Source: a virus. From it: 30,100 nt of DNA. Shown piece after piece: positions 5,136 through 13,247 of this stretch. Location of the stretch: positions 1 through 30,100 of IMG/VR virus record IMGVR_UViG_3300021085_000141, one strand, 5' to 3'. How positions within the stretch are numbered: the stretch's first letter is position 1; each line of letters starts with the position of its first letter. Made by a program: the position numbers and the translations under genes. Below the pieces are notes generated by a model. The model did not search any database, was not told the DNA's origin, and was given only the letters and a program-made list of their open reading frames with translations.

Positions 5136-7613
5136 ATGACAAACGATCTGTACCTTACACAAGAAGTCCTTGAAAAAGAGGCACGTTCACTCACCCTTCA
5201 ACGCTTTGAGAATGCAATGACTGACAAGGTTCAAGGCCACGAAGAGAGTGCTACCTACTACGGCGCACCCCTGATGAAGCGAGCTATCGAACCAATGGTT
5301 GAACGAATCAATCAGGTGATGGCTGAAGCGCAGTCTGGAAAGGCTGGGCCTAAGATGGGCGCTGTCACTTACCTGCAGCTATTCGATCCAAAGGTGGTGG
5401 CGTTCTTCACTGCCAAGACAATCATCGACAAGCTGTCGAGCAGGTCCAACAAGATCCAAACGGTTGCCAATTGGATCGGCAAGGCCCTTGAAGATGAGCT
5501 TCGCTATGCCAAGTTTGAGGAGCAGCACCCTTGGCTGTTCGTGAAGCTACTTAATGAGATCGATACAACCCGTAAGCGCAAGCGCATAAACTTGGTCAGT
5601 GCTTACAACCGATACTGTGATGAGTGGGTGTCATGGGGTGACGATCAACGTGTTCACCTTGGCATGTTGCTGATCGAAATCTTTATGTCCACTACTGGCT
5701 TCGTTGAAATCCACACAAAGAAGCTGGACAAGAACAAGACCGTGAAGATCTTGGTGCCATCTGCAGAGGTGATTAATTTCATGGAAAAAAATCGTGATGC
5801 TGCATCGATGTTGAACCCTGTCTACCTGCCAATGGTGGTTCCACCTGTTGATTGGGGTGGACCTCGCGGTGGTGGATATCTAACGCACCATGTGAAACCC
5901 CTGACCTTCATCAAAACTGGAAACAGGAACTACCTCGAAGAACTCGAAGGGATTCCAGAACAGATGGCCCCTGTCTACGAAGCTATCAACCACATCCAAC
6001 GCACCCCTTGGCAGGTGAACCCTTTCGTTCTTGTCACATTCCAGATGGTTCACGATAGAGGTCTGGCTGTAGGTGGACTGCCCAGCGCAGATGATATCCC
6101 CCTGCCCCCATCACCTCTGACTGCAGATCAGGATAGCAGCAAGCTAACTGAAGCTCAGAAGGCAGAGTTTAAGGCTTGGAAATCACGGGCCACTCAGATC
6201 TATGAGGAAAAGATTAGGCTTCGATCAAAACGGTTGATGGCTGCAAAGATCCGACAGATTGCTGAGAAGTTTGTGGTTTATGATGCACTCTACATGCCAC
6301 ACACTCTGGATTTCAGAGGCAGAGCTTATCCCTCACCCATGTACCTGAACCCACAGGGCAACAGCCTTGCTAAGGGCTTGCTCCGGTTCGCTGATGGTAA
6401 ACCTCTGGGAACCAACGAGGCTGCATGTGAACTCGCTATCCACGGGGCAAATTGCTACGGCTATGACAAGGCCAGTATGCAGGAGCGTGTTGATTGGGTG
6501 GTAGAGAACCAAGAGCGTATCCTACAGGCTGGCAGTGACCCGATGGCTGACCTCTGGTGGGCTAAGGAATCTGATGATGCTTGGTCTTTTCTTGCGTTCT
6601 GTGAAGAGTGGTGTGGCTACTGTGAGAACGGGTATGACCATGTGTCCTACATTGCAGTGGCAAAGGATGGCTCATGCTCTGGCTTGCAGCACTTCTCAGC
6701 GCAGCTTGCTGACCCTGTTGGTGGTGCTGCAGTAAACCTCACGCCCTCTGATAGACCTGCAGATATTTACCAAGCTGTCATCGATAAAGTTATCGTAAAA
6801 GTACAGGCAGATCTAACCCGAAACGATTTTAATTTGAAGGGCATGGCACAAAGCTGGTTGGATTATGGGATGACCCGTAAGACTGCCAAGCGTTGTACTA
6901 TGACACGGGTTTATGGTTCGACGTTGTACTCAGCGAGGGCATTTGTACAGGAGTACATCACTGAGACAGATGAGAAGCGTAAGCAAGAAGACCCTGCGTA
7001 TGTCAGCCCCCTGCATGAGCGTGAGTTTCAGGCTTCAATCTACTTAGCCAAGCATGTCTGGGATTCAATCAACGAGACAGTGATTGCTGCCAAGGATGGG
7101 ATGGATTGGCTGCAAGAATGTGCCCGTGAACTAGCCAGCGAAAACCTACCGATTGTATGGACCACCATCGATGGGTTGCCCGTGATGCAAAACTACCCTG
7201 ACATGGCGAAGCGTAGGCTCAAGACCAAGTTTGGCGATAAACTTGTTTACCTCACAGTCCAAGAAGAAATTAAGAACAAGCTGGACCGCCGCCGTGCATC
7301 CAACGGGTGTTCTCCTAATTGGGTGCATGGAAATGATGGGTGTCACCTTCGCATGACTGTGAACCTAGCCCGTCACAATGGAGTCACTCACTTTGCAATG
7401 GTGCATGATAGCTTTGGTTGCCATGCGGCTGACGTTGAGATGCTTGGCGCTTGCTTGAGGGAAACCTTCATCGAACTCTACCATGACAACAATCCCTTCG
7501 AGCGTTTCAAGGCAGAGGGGGAAGCCCTGCTAGGTCGTGAGTTACCACCTTGCCCAGCTAAGGGTGAACTGGATGTCACTGAGGTACGTCATTCGGAATT
7601 CTTCTTTGCTTAA
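5136..7613 (+). CDS. T7-like single-subunit DNA-directed RNA polymerase
   Basis: This 825-aa enzyme transcribes the middle and late phage genes from phage-specific promoters. Family motifs are clear: DFRGRAYP (392-399), the first catalytic Asp in KDGSCSGLQHFSA (D511), K585 and Y593 in TRKTAKRCTMTRVYGS, and the second catalytic Asp in MVHDSFG (D758, with H757). The C-terminus ends in EFFFA, like the FAFA foot of T7 polymerase. The length is close to that of T7 (883 aa). ATG 5136 follows TATAGGAAAA. The gene follows the integrase terminator and a matching promoter, the gene 1 position of T7. Its promoters are probably the TTAGGTTGCACC sites in this window. Confidence 0.98.
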   Translation: MTNDLYLTQEVLEKEARSLTLQRFENAMTDKVQGHEESATYYGAPLMKRAIEPMVERINQVMAEAQSGKAGPKMGAVTYLQLFDPKVVAFFTAKTIIDKLSSRSNKIQTVANWIGKALEDELRYAKFEEQHPWLFVKLLNEIDTTRKRKRINLVSAYNRYCDEWVSWGDDQRVHLGMLLIEIFMSTTGFVEIHTKKLDKNKTVKILVPSAEVINFMEKNRDAASMLNPVYLPMVVPPVDWGGPRGGGYLTHHVKPLTFIKTGNRNYLEELEGIPEQMAPVYEAINHIQRTPWQVNPFVLVTFQMVHDRGLAVGGLPSADDIPLPPSPLTADQDSSKLTEAQKAEFKAWKSRATQIYEEKIRLRSKRLMAAKIRQIAEKFVVYDALYMPHTLDFRGRAYPSPMYLNPQGNSLAKGLLRFADGKPLGTNEAACELAIHGANCYGYDKASMQERVDWVVENQERILQAGSDPMADLWWAKESDDAWSFLAFCEEWCGYCENGYDHVSYIAVAKDGSCSGLQHFSAQLADPVGGAAVNLTPSDRPADIYQAVIDKVIVKVQADLTRNDFNLKGMAQSWLDYGMTRKTAKRCTMTRVYGSTLYSARAFVQEYITETDEKRKQEDPAYVSPLHEREFQASIYLAKHVWDSINETVIAAKDGMDWLQECARELASENLPIVWTTIDGLPVMQNYPDMAKRRLKTKFGDKLVYLTVQEEIKNKLDRRRASNGCSPNWVHGNDGCHLRMTVNLARHNGVTHFAMVHDSFGCHAADVEMLGACLRETFIELYHDNNPFERFKAEGEALLGRELPPCPAKGELDVTEVRHSEFFFA

Positions 7614-7627
7614 TTCTAACCCGAAAC

Positions 7628-7646
7628 GAATAGGTTGCACCTATAG
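7628..7646 (+). promoter_or_regulatory. Phage RNA polymerase promoter before the SSB block
   Basis: GAATAGGTTGCACCTATAG reads from 7628 to 7646, 26 bases before the next gene start. It is the copy closest to SP6 ATTTAGGTGACACTATAG, sharing TAGGT, the CAC and the terminal TATAG. An upstream TTCTAACCCGAA (7614-7625) is also found before the first promoter at 5015-5026, so the surrounding cassette appears duplicated. Confidence 0.7.
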
Positions 7647-7671
7647 TTCTAACAGATCCGAAAGGAAACCA

Positions 7672-7800
7672 ATGGAACAGAAGAGTACCAAAACTTTAAT
7701 AGACACCGCCAATTATCTGAAGCGGTTCGGACACCCCGTGCCTGTAGATATTCTTGCCCGACTTCTGGAACGCGGCGTCGATATTGACCAATGGAAATAG
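7672..7800 (+). CDS. Small conserved-looking protein, 42 aa
   Basis: ATG 7672 follows GAAAGG (7660-7665) in the recurring TCTAAC-spacer-GAAAGG leader, right after a phage promoter. A longer reading of the same frame would start inside the RNA polymerase gene and is rejected. The product (MEQKSTKTLIDTANYLKRFG, then PVDILARLLERGVDIDQW) looks like two short helices. It ends 9 bases before the ssDNA-binding protein start, and its end carries that gene's AGGAG. I recall similar short proteins between RNA polymerase and ssDNA-binding protein in related marine phages, but no function is known to me. Confidence 0.7.
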   Translation: MEQKSTKTLIDTANYLKRFGHPVPVDILARLLERGVDIDQWK

Positions 7801-7808
7801 GAGAAAAC

Positions 7809-8405
7809 ATGACCATTGTAACACCAAAAGGAACCGCCGTTTGGCCCAAGCTGAACACCCCTGACACTAAGTTCAATGCTGATGGTGAGTATACCGTTAA
7901 GCTGAAGCTCACTGTCGAGGATAGCCAGCCTCTCATCAAGCAGCTTGAAGAGCAACGTGACTTCTACAAATCACAAGCTGTGAAGAAAGACCCGAAGGTC
8001 AAGCAGTATGGTGAGGCACCATTGTACGAAGAAGAGACTGACGATCAGGGTGACCTGACAGGTTTCAACATCTTCAAGTTCAAACAGAAAGCTAACATCA
8101 CCCTGCGTGATGGAAGCACCCGCCCCATGACTGTTGCTCTGTTTGATAGCAACAAGACCCCAACGCACCAAGAGGTGACAGGTGGTTCATCCATCAAGGT
8201 GGCCTTCAAGGCTATCGGATATGCAATGCCAAGCACTCGCATGGTTGGTGTATCCCTACGCCCAAGCGCAGTTCAGATCATCGAACTGGCAGCATCAGCA
8301 TCTGCTTCAGAAGCTGTAGACCTCTTCGAGAAAGAGGATGGGTTCGTCGCTGATAGCTTCGAGAACGTAGAGAAGGAAGCAGCCTTTGATGACTCCGACT
8401 TCTAA
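7809..8405 (+). CDS. Single-stranded DNA-binding protein (gp2.5-like)
   Basis: The 198-aa protein fits the T7 gp2.5 role of coating single-stranded DNA and coordinating helicase and polymerase. It starts MTIVTPKGTAVWPKLNTPDT, has a beta-rich body with a charged centre (residues 45-95) and ends in an acidic tail with terminal phenylalanine (AAFDDSDF). That tail type contacts replication partners in T7, and the helicase here has a similar one. I chose ATG 7809 because AGGAGAA lies 6 bases upstream; ATG 7791 lacks a good site. It sits between the RNA polymerase and endonuclease I as in T7 and overlaps the next gene by 17 bases. Confidence 0.88.
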   Translation: MTIVTPKGTAVWPKLNTPDTKFNADGEYTVKLKLTVEDSQPLIKQLEEQRDFYKSQAVKKDPKVKQYGEAPLYEEETDDQGDLTGFNIFKFKQKANITLRDGSTRPMTVALFDSNKTPTHQEVTGGSSIKVAFKAIGYAMPSTRMVGVSLRPSAVQIIELAASASASEAVDLFEKEDGFVADSFENVEKEAAFDDSDF

Positions 8406-8838
8406 GCGCAAGCTTGGCGGTGGTTCATTAACAAGGTCAGATGTCAGAGCAATGGCATTGAAACATGGTTGGCGGTCGGGCTTAGAAGAAAGCCTTGCCG
8501 CCGACTTACGTTCTAAGGGTGTCGAGTTCGAGTACGAGGAACACAAGATTGAATACCTCGTTCCTGAACGTCGAGCAAAGTACACCCCAGATTTCTACGT
8601 TTATACAAGAAGCGGCAAGCTTATCATCATCGAAAGCAAGGGCCGCTTCGTAACTGCCAACCGACAGATGCACCTGTTAGTCAAGCAACAGTACCCAGAC
8701 TTGGACCTGAGGTTTGTGTTCTCAAACCCCAACCAAAAAATCTCAAAACAAAGCAAAACAACTTACGGCATGTGGTGTGAGAAGCACGGCTTTCTCTACG
8801 CAGCCAAGGTTGTGCCACAGGAATGGATAAATGAATAA
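8389..8838 (+). CDS. Endonuclease I, Holliday-junction resolvase (gp3-like)
   Basis: This 149-aa nuclease resolves branched DNA and in T7 also degrades host DNA. The catalytic set matches T7 endonuclease I: E33 in RSGLEESLA, D68 in YTPDFYV, E82 and K84 in IIIESKG. The stretch SKGVEFEYEEHKIEYLVP and the end CEKHGFLYAAKVVPQEWI align closely with the T7 protein from memory. ATG 8389 follows AGAAGGAAG; a TTG just before it is in frame but unnecessary. The start overlaps the ssDNA-binding protein gene and the end overlaps the amidase gene. The protein acts in the cytoplasm as a dimer in the known family. Confidence 0.95.
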   Translation: MTPTSKRKLGGGSLTRSDVRAMALKHGWRSGLEESLAADLRSKGVEFEYEEHKIEYLVPERRAKYTPDFYVYTRSGKLIIIESKGRFVTANRQMHLLVKQQYPDLDLRFVFSNPNQKISKQSKTTYGMWCEKHGFLYAAKVVPQEWINE

Positions 8839-9268
8839 AGATATCAAACATATCGTGGTTCATTGCTCATACACCCCACCTCAGATGGACATAGGCGCGA
8901 AAGACATTGACCGCTGGCATCGAGAAAGGGGGTGGATGGGCATTGGATATCATGGCGTCATCACCCGTAAGGGTAAAGTAGAAATGGGAAGACCTCTCGA
9001 CAAGACAGGTGCCCATGTCCGATCAATCAACCGTACATCACGAGGCATCTGCCTGATCGGTGGTATGACGCGTGATAAATCAGGGGCTGCAGTCAACTAC
9101 TCAGACGAGCAGCTTGATGCCCTTCGAGCACTGATAGACGATTGGAAAGAACATCACTTCCCGCTCGCCAAAGTATCCGGTCATGTCGATTGGGATAAGG
9201 GTAAAACCTGCCCCAACTTTGATGCCGCACATTGGTATAAAACCGGACAGGTTATTAGCAATCTTTAG
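8831..9268 (+). CDS. N-acetylmuramoyl-L-alanine amidase (gp3.5, T7 lysozyme-like)
   Basis: The 145-aa enzyme cuts the amide bond between muramic acid and L-alanine in peptidoglycan. Zinc ligands and catalytic residues of the T7 lysozyme family are present: H11 in VVHCS, Y40 in GIGYHG, H118 in SGHVDW, K125 and C127 in KGKTCPNFD. The length is close to that of T7 gp3.5 (151 aa). In T7 this protein also binds and inhibits the phage RNA polymerase, limiting late transcription; whether that holds here is inference. The stop codon overlaps the next phage promoter, and a terminator follows, so this gene closes a transcription unit. Confidence 0.95.
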   Translation: MNKDIKHIVVHCSYTPPQMDIGAKDIDRWHRERGWMGIGYHGVITRKGKVEMGRPLDKTGAHVRSINRTSRGICLIGGMTRDKSGAAVNYSDEQLDALRALIDDWKEHHFPLAKVSGHVDWDKGKTCPNFDAAHWYKTGQVISNL

Positions 9269-9285
9269 TTAGGTTGCACCAACAC
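9267..9285 (+). promoter_or_regulatory. Phage RNA polymerase promoter before the replication block
   Basis: AGTTAGGTTGCACCAACAC starts at 9267 inside the amidase stop codon. It has the full TTAGGTTGCACC core seen at 5089-5100. It lies upstream of the terminator at 9299, so part of the transcripts would stop early and the rest would read into the replication genes, an arrangement that could meter expression. Confidence 0.6.
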
Positions 9286-9298
9286 TACGACTATCACT

Positions 9299-9331
9299 GG
9301 CTCACCTTAGGGTGGGCCTTTTTCTTTTTAG
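9299..9331 (+). terminator. Terminator after amidase
   Basis: GGCTCACC (9299-9306) pairs with GGTGGGCC (9311-9318), with one G-T pair and a TTAG loop, followed by TTTTTCTTTTTA. It is a compact Rho-independent terminator. It sits only about 20 bases after a phage promoter, so it may act as an attenuator as well as ending read-through from the amidase gene. Confidence 0.8.
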
Positions 9332-9354
9332 AACCCTAACAGCTAGGAGACATC

Positions 9355-9558
9355 ATGTCACAATCAGTCAAAGTAAAAGAACACCTCAAAACCTACGGCT
9401 CCATCAGCGCACTAGAGGCTCAGAGTAACTACCAGATCTGGCGGTTAGCTGCAGTCATCAATCGCCTGAAGAATGCTGGCCTGTCGATCAGCACTGTAAT
9501 GAAGACAGCCCCGAATGGAGCGAAATATGCAGAGTACAGATACAACCTTACTGCATAA
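9355..9558 (+). CDS. Small helix-turn-helix (winged-helix) protein
   Basis: The 67-aa product reads as one winged helix domain: an N-terminal helix (KVKEHLKTYG), then SISALEAQSNYQIWRLAAVINRL as the helix-turn-helix (about 16-38), and a wing (AGLSISTVMKTAPNGAKYAEYRY). The 'G-S-I-S-A-L-E-A' and 'R-L-A-A-V-I-N-R-L' pattern resembles the phage HTH_39-type domain. ATG 9355 follows AGGAGA (9343-9348). The gene overlaps the helicase start by 32 bases. It may regulate transcription or bind DNA near replication proteins; its target is unknown. The leading position in the replication operon suggests early expression within it. Confidence 0.75.
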   Translation: MSQSVKVKEHLKTYGSISALEAQSNYQIWRLAAVINRLKNAGLSISTVMKTAPNGAKYAEYRYNLTA

Positions 9559-11143
9559 AACATCCTGCGAATGTGGATCGTCCGATGCACGGGCGGTCTA
9601 CTCCGATGGCAGTTCATACTGCTTTTCGTGCGAAAAATATTTCAAGGGTGACAGCATGGACACTGAGTATATAGCACCGACCAAAGCTGCAGGTCTCATC
9701 GAATCCGGTGAGGTCCAAGCGTTAGGCAAGCGGCGTATCACAGAAGATACATGCCGCAAGTTTAACTACACCGTCAGCCAGTACCGTGGACAAAAGGTGC
9801 AGGTTGCAAACTACAAGAACCGTGAAGGCCAAGTCGTAGCACAGAAGATCCGCTTCGCTGATAAGACCTTCAAGTTTCTGGGGGATGCAAAGCAAGCTGG
9901 CTTGTATGGTCAACACCTATGGAAAGATGGCGGCAAGAACTCTATGCTGGTCATAACAGAAGGCGAAATCGATGCCCTCTCTATGAGCCAGTTGCAAGGC
10001 AACCGCTTTCCAGTTGTATCCATTAGCCAAGGCGCTGCAGGTGCCAAGCGTGTCATCCAACGTGAGCTAGATTTCGTTGAGAGTTTCGACAAAGTGGTCA
10101 TCATGTTTGACCAAGACGAAGCAGGTCGTGCTGCAAGCATAGACGTTGCTCAACTCTTGACTCCATCTAAGGCTCACATTGCCGCCCTGCCCCTGAAAGA
10201 CCCCAACGAAATGTTGGTACAGGGGCGGGGCAAAGAAGTGATTGATGCTATGTGGCAAGCGAAAGCTTACAGGCCAGACGGTATCATAGCTGGCACTGAC
10301 CTTTGGGAAAGTGTCTCAACTGATGACGAGCAACAGTCCATCCCTTATCCCTTTGACGATCTTAATCAAAAGACCAGAGGCATGAGAAGGGGTGAACTGG
10401 TTACCTTAACGGCTGGAAGTGGCGTTGGTAAATCTCAAGTATGCCGTGAGATTGCTTATCATCTTATCCAACAAGGCGAGAGCCTCGGCTACATAGCCCT
10501 CGAAGAGAACGTGAAACGCACGGCTCTAGGGTTAATGGGTTTGGCAATCGACAAGCCCTTACACTTAACAAAGGAAGGAGTGTCAGATGATACTCTCAAG
10601 TGTGCTTTCAATGACACCGTTGGGTCTGGTCGTGTTTTCCTCTACGATCATTTCGGCTCTTGTTCTACCGACAACCTCATCAGCAAAGTCAGATACCTTG
10701 CCAAGAGTTGTGGGGTTGGCTGGGTTGTGCTCGATCACCTCAGCATTGTTGTATCAGGTGTTGACGATGGCGATGAACGGAAGGCTATAGATGTCATAAT
10801 GACTAAGCTCCGGTCTCTAGTCGAAGAGACAGGGATCGGGCTTATACTTGTGTCTCACCTACGAAGACCATCAGGTGAGAAGGGTTGGGAAGAAGGTCTG
10901 CAGGTCAGTCTCAATTCCCTTCGAGGTTCCGCATCGATAGCCCAGCTATCTGACATGTGCATCTCCATCGAAAGAAACCAACAGGGTGACAACCCTAACA
11001 TCTCAACCATGCGTGTGTTGAAGAACAGGTACACAGGTGAAACTGGTGTAGCTGCTTACCTTCATTACGACCAAGACACAGGCCGCATGGTCAACGTCGA
11101 AGACCCATCAGTCTTTGATGATGACGATAAGCCTGACTTTTAA
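9527..11143 (+). CDS. DNA primase-helicase (gp4-like)
   Basis: This 538-aa protein unwinds DNA as a ring and primes the lagging strand. From the N-terminus it has a zinc-binding primase motif (C14, C16, C32, C35), a TOPRIM domain with TEGEIDA (E145) and FDQDEAG (D195, D197), a linker, then a RecA-like helicase with Walker A AGSGVGKS (K302), a hydrophobic strand ending in Asp (WVVLDHLS, D403) and VSHLRRP (about 442-448). The first zinc pair is C-x-C, where T7 has C-x2-C. The acidic tail DDDDKPDF ends in phenylalanine, as T7 gp4 does for polymerase contact. I chose ATG 9527 after GGAGCG; ATG 9515 would add four residues. Confidence 0.96.
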   Translation: MQSTDTTLLHKTSCECGSSDARAVYSDGSSYCFSCEKYFKGDSMDTEYIAPTKAAGLIESGEVQALGKRRITEDTCRKFNYTVSQYRGQKVQVANYKNREGQVVAQKIRFADKTFKFLGDAKQAGLYGQHLWKDGGKNSMLVITEGEIDALSMSQLQGNRFPVVSISQGAAGAKRVIQRELDFVESFDKVVIMFDQDEAGRAASIDVAQLLTPSKAHIAALPLKDPNEMLVQGRGKEVIDAMWQAKAYRPDGIIAGTDLWESVSTDDEQQSIPYPFDDLNQKTRGMRRGELVTLTAGSGVGKSQVCREIAYHLIQQGESLGYIALEENVKRTALGLMGLAIDKPLHLTKEGVSDDTLKCAFNDTVGSGRVFLYDHFGSCSTDNLISKVRYLAKSCGVGWVVLDHLSIVVSGVDDGDERKAIDVIMTKLRSLVEETGIGLILVSHLRRPSGEKGWEEGLQVSLNSLRGSASIAQLSDMCISIERNQQGDNPNISTMRVLKNRYTGETGVAAYLHYDQDTGRMVNVEDPSVFDDDDKPDF

Positions 11144-11164
11144 CAGCTACTCGAAAGGGAGAGC

Positions 11165-12946
11165 ATGAGACTTCTATTTGATATCGAAACCAACGGCCTG
11201 ATGGATGAGCTAGATACTGTTCACTCACTGGTAATGATAAACATAGACAATGGTGTGGTGTATTCCTGTGCAGATCAGGAAGGTTACATCCCCATAGAGC
11301 TTGGTCTTACCATCATGGATACAGCAACCATGTTGATCGGACACAACATCCAAGACTTTGACCTTCCAGCTTTGGAGAAGGTATATGGATATGTATATAC
11401 GGGCGAGATACATGACACATTAATCATGTCTCGTTTGGTCTGGTCGGACCTGAAGGACAATGACTTCCGGTACATTAAGAAGAACACAGAGTTCCCTCGA
11501 AATCTCATAGGCTCTCATGGTCTAAAGGCTTGGGGCCTACGGCTATCTAACCTCAAGGATGATTACGATGGCGGCTGGACCTCATGGTCTAAGGTCATGC
11601 AAGATTACTGCGAGCAAGACTGCCAAGCTAACTGGACCCTCTACAAAAAGATTATGTCCAAGAAGCCCAGCGCAGAAAGCATCAGCCTTGAGCATGAGTT
11701 TGCTGCAGTCATTCGCAAGCAAGAGAAGATAGGTTTCAACTTCGACATCAGCGCAGCCAATAAGCTTCTATCTACCCTGCAAGGTAGACAGGCAGAGCTT
11801 GAAGCTGAACTGCAGATTTCTTTCCCACCTTGGGAAATCAGAGAACCATTCGTACCTAAAGCAAACAACAAGACCAGAGGGTACGTTAAGGGTGAGCTTA
11901 CCTACAAAGTTAAAGAGGTAGTCTTCAACCCTGCCAGCCGTGACCACATAGCAGACAGATTGCAAAAGCTGCGCGGCTGGAAACCTGAACTGATGACAGA
12001 ACAGGGTAAGCCTAAGGTAGACGAAGCTGTCCTCAAGACACTTGATTATCCTGAGGCTGCACTTCTGAACGAGTACCTTCTAATCAACAAACGTATCGGT
12101 CAGCTTGCTACTGGTGCAAATGGCTGGTTGAAGATGGTCAAGGATGGAAAGATTCATGGTCGTGTTAATACCAACGGGGCTGCGACAGGTCGCTGTACAC
12201 ACAGTAAGCCTAACGTAGCGCAGACCCCCAGCATTGGCGCAGCCTACGGTAAAGAATGCCGTGAGTTATTCCATGCACCTGAGGGTTACTCGTTGGTGGG
12301 TGCAGATCTTTCAGGCTTAGAGCTACGCTGCTTGGCACACTTCATGTCCAAGTATGATGATGGTTCTTATGCTGATGTTGTGGTCAATGGTGACATCCAT
12401 ACCCTCAACCAGAAGGCTGCAGGTTTACCTACTAGGAACAACGCCAAGACATTCATCTATGGATTCTTGTATGGCGCAGGTCCAGCCAAGATCGGTTCGA
12501 TTGTAAATGGTAGTGAGAAGGAAGGGCGTAAGCTTATCGCAAAGTTTATGAAGGCTACCCCTGCTATCAAACTACTACGCGCTGCAGTCGCAGAGGCGGT
12601 AGAGAAACAGGGTTACCTTGCAGGTCTGGACGGTAGGCAACTACCAATCCGGTCAGGTCATGCAGCCCTTAACACCCTACTCCAGTCTGCAGGTGCAGTC
12701 CTATCCAAGAAAGCATCAGTCATCCTGTATGAAAATCTAACCCTTAACGATCTGAAGTGGGGTGAGGATTGGGCACAGGTAGCTCACGTTCACGACGAAG
12801 TTCAACTCATAGCAAGAAAGGAGATAGCTGATTATGTCGGACAACAAGCAGTTAAATCTTTTCAACTCGCTGGAGAATACTACGACTTCCGATGCCCCAT
12901 CACAGGAGAATACAAAGTGGGCAACAATTGGGCAGACACACACTAG
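11165..12946 (+). CDS. DNA polymerase, family A with 3'-5' exonuclease (gp5-like)
   Basis: The 593-aa replicative polymerase has a proofreading domain first: D6 and E8 in LLFDIETNG, an Asp near 64-66 in HNIQDFD and D152 in EQDC. The polymerase part carries TGRCTHSKPNVAQTPS, motif A GADLSGLELR (D381), motif B RNNAKTFIYGFLYGAG (424-439) and motif C VHDEVQ (H543, D544). It is about 110 residues shorter than T7 gp5 (704 aa). The shortening may affect the thumb insertion that binds thioredoxin in T7, which I cannot settle by eye. ATG 11165 follows GAAAGGGAGA. The final 113 bases also encode the start of an HNH gene in another frame. Confidence 0.97.
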   Translation: MRLLFDIETNGLMDELDTVHSLVMINIDNGVVYSCADQEGYIPIELGLTIMDTATMLIGHNIQDFDLPALEKVYGYVYTGEIHDTLIMSRLVWSDLKDNDFRYIKKNTEFPRNLIGSHGLKAWGLRLSNLKDDYDGGWTSWSKVMQDYCEQDCQANWTLYKKIMSKKPSAESISLEHEFAAVIRKQEKIGFNFDISAANKLLSTLQGRQAELEAELQISFPPWEIREPFVPKANNKTRGYVKGELTYKVKEVVFNPASRDHIADRLQKLRGWKPELMTEQGKPKVDEAVLKTLDYPEAALLNEYLLINKRIGQLATGANGWLKMVKDGKIHGRVNTNGAATGRCTHSKPNVAQTPSIGAAYGKECRELFHAPEGYSLVGADLSGLELRCLAHFMSKYDDGSYADVVVNGDIHTLNQKAAGLPTRNNAKTFIYGFLYGAGPAKIGSIVNGSEKEGRKLIAKFMKATPAIKLLRAAVAEAVEKQGYLAGLDGRQLPIRSGHAALNTLLQSAGAVLSKKASVILYENLTLNDLKWGEDWAQVAHVHDEVQLIARKEIADYVGQQAVKSFQLAGEYYDFRCPITGEYKVGNNWADTH

Positions 12947-13247
12947 CAATCCTGTAAGCATCAGGAAGCGCAACAAAGTACAATGGCGCAAACGACAGCT
13001 AGTTGCTTACAAAGGTGGAAAGTGTGAACGATGTGGTGGTGAGTACCATGAGAACGTCTATGACTTTCACCATTACGATCAGAGCTTGAAGAGCTTTGCA
13101 GTTAATCAATCTACCTACCAACGTAAGTGGATAGACTTAGTGGAAGAGGTGGATAAATGTTTCCTTCTTTGCTCCAACTGTCACCGCGAAGTTCACACCC
13201 ACAACGAACCAGCTTTCATTAAATCTAACCCTAAAGGTGTACTATGA
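12834..13247 (+). CDS. HNH endonuclease starting inside the polymerase gene
   Basis: The 137-aa product has a polar N-terminus (residues 1-40), a basic stretch (SIRKRNKVQWRKRQ), and then an HNH nuclease core: C64-x2-C67, DFHHYD (H79, H80), C113-x2-C116, H117 and H121 in CSNCHREVH. The four cysteines would bind structural zinc. ATG 12834 lies 113 bases before the polymerase stop and is preceded by AAAGGAGAT (12818-12826), one of the strongest ribosome binding sites in the window, so the internal start looks real. HNH genes in T7-like phages are often free-standing homing endonucleases. It joins thyX through ATGA. Confidence 0.88.
   Translation: MSDNKQLNLFNSLENTTTSDAPSQENTKWATIGQTHTSNPVSIRKRNKVQWRKRQLVAYKGGKCERCGGEYHENVYDFHHYDQSLKSFAVNQSTYQRKWIDLVEEVDKCFLLCSNCHREVHTHNEPAFIKSNPKGVL

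Noticed and set aside
7537-7671. Longer version of the 42-aa gene starting in the RNA polymerase gene
   Set aside because: It would overlap polymerase and read through the promoter and leader; ATG 7672 has its own strong ribosome binding site.
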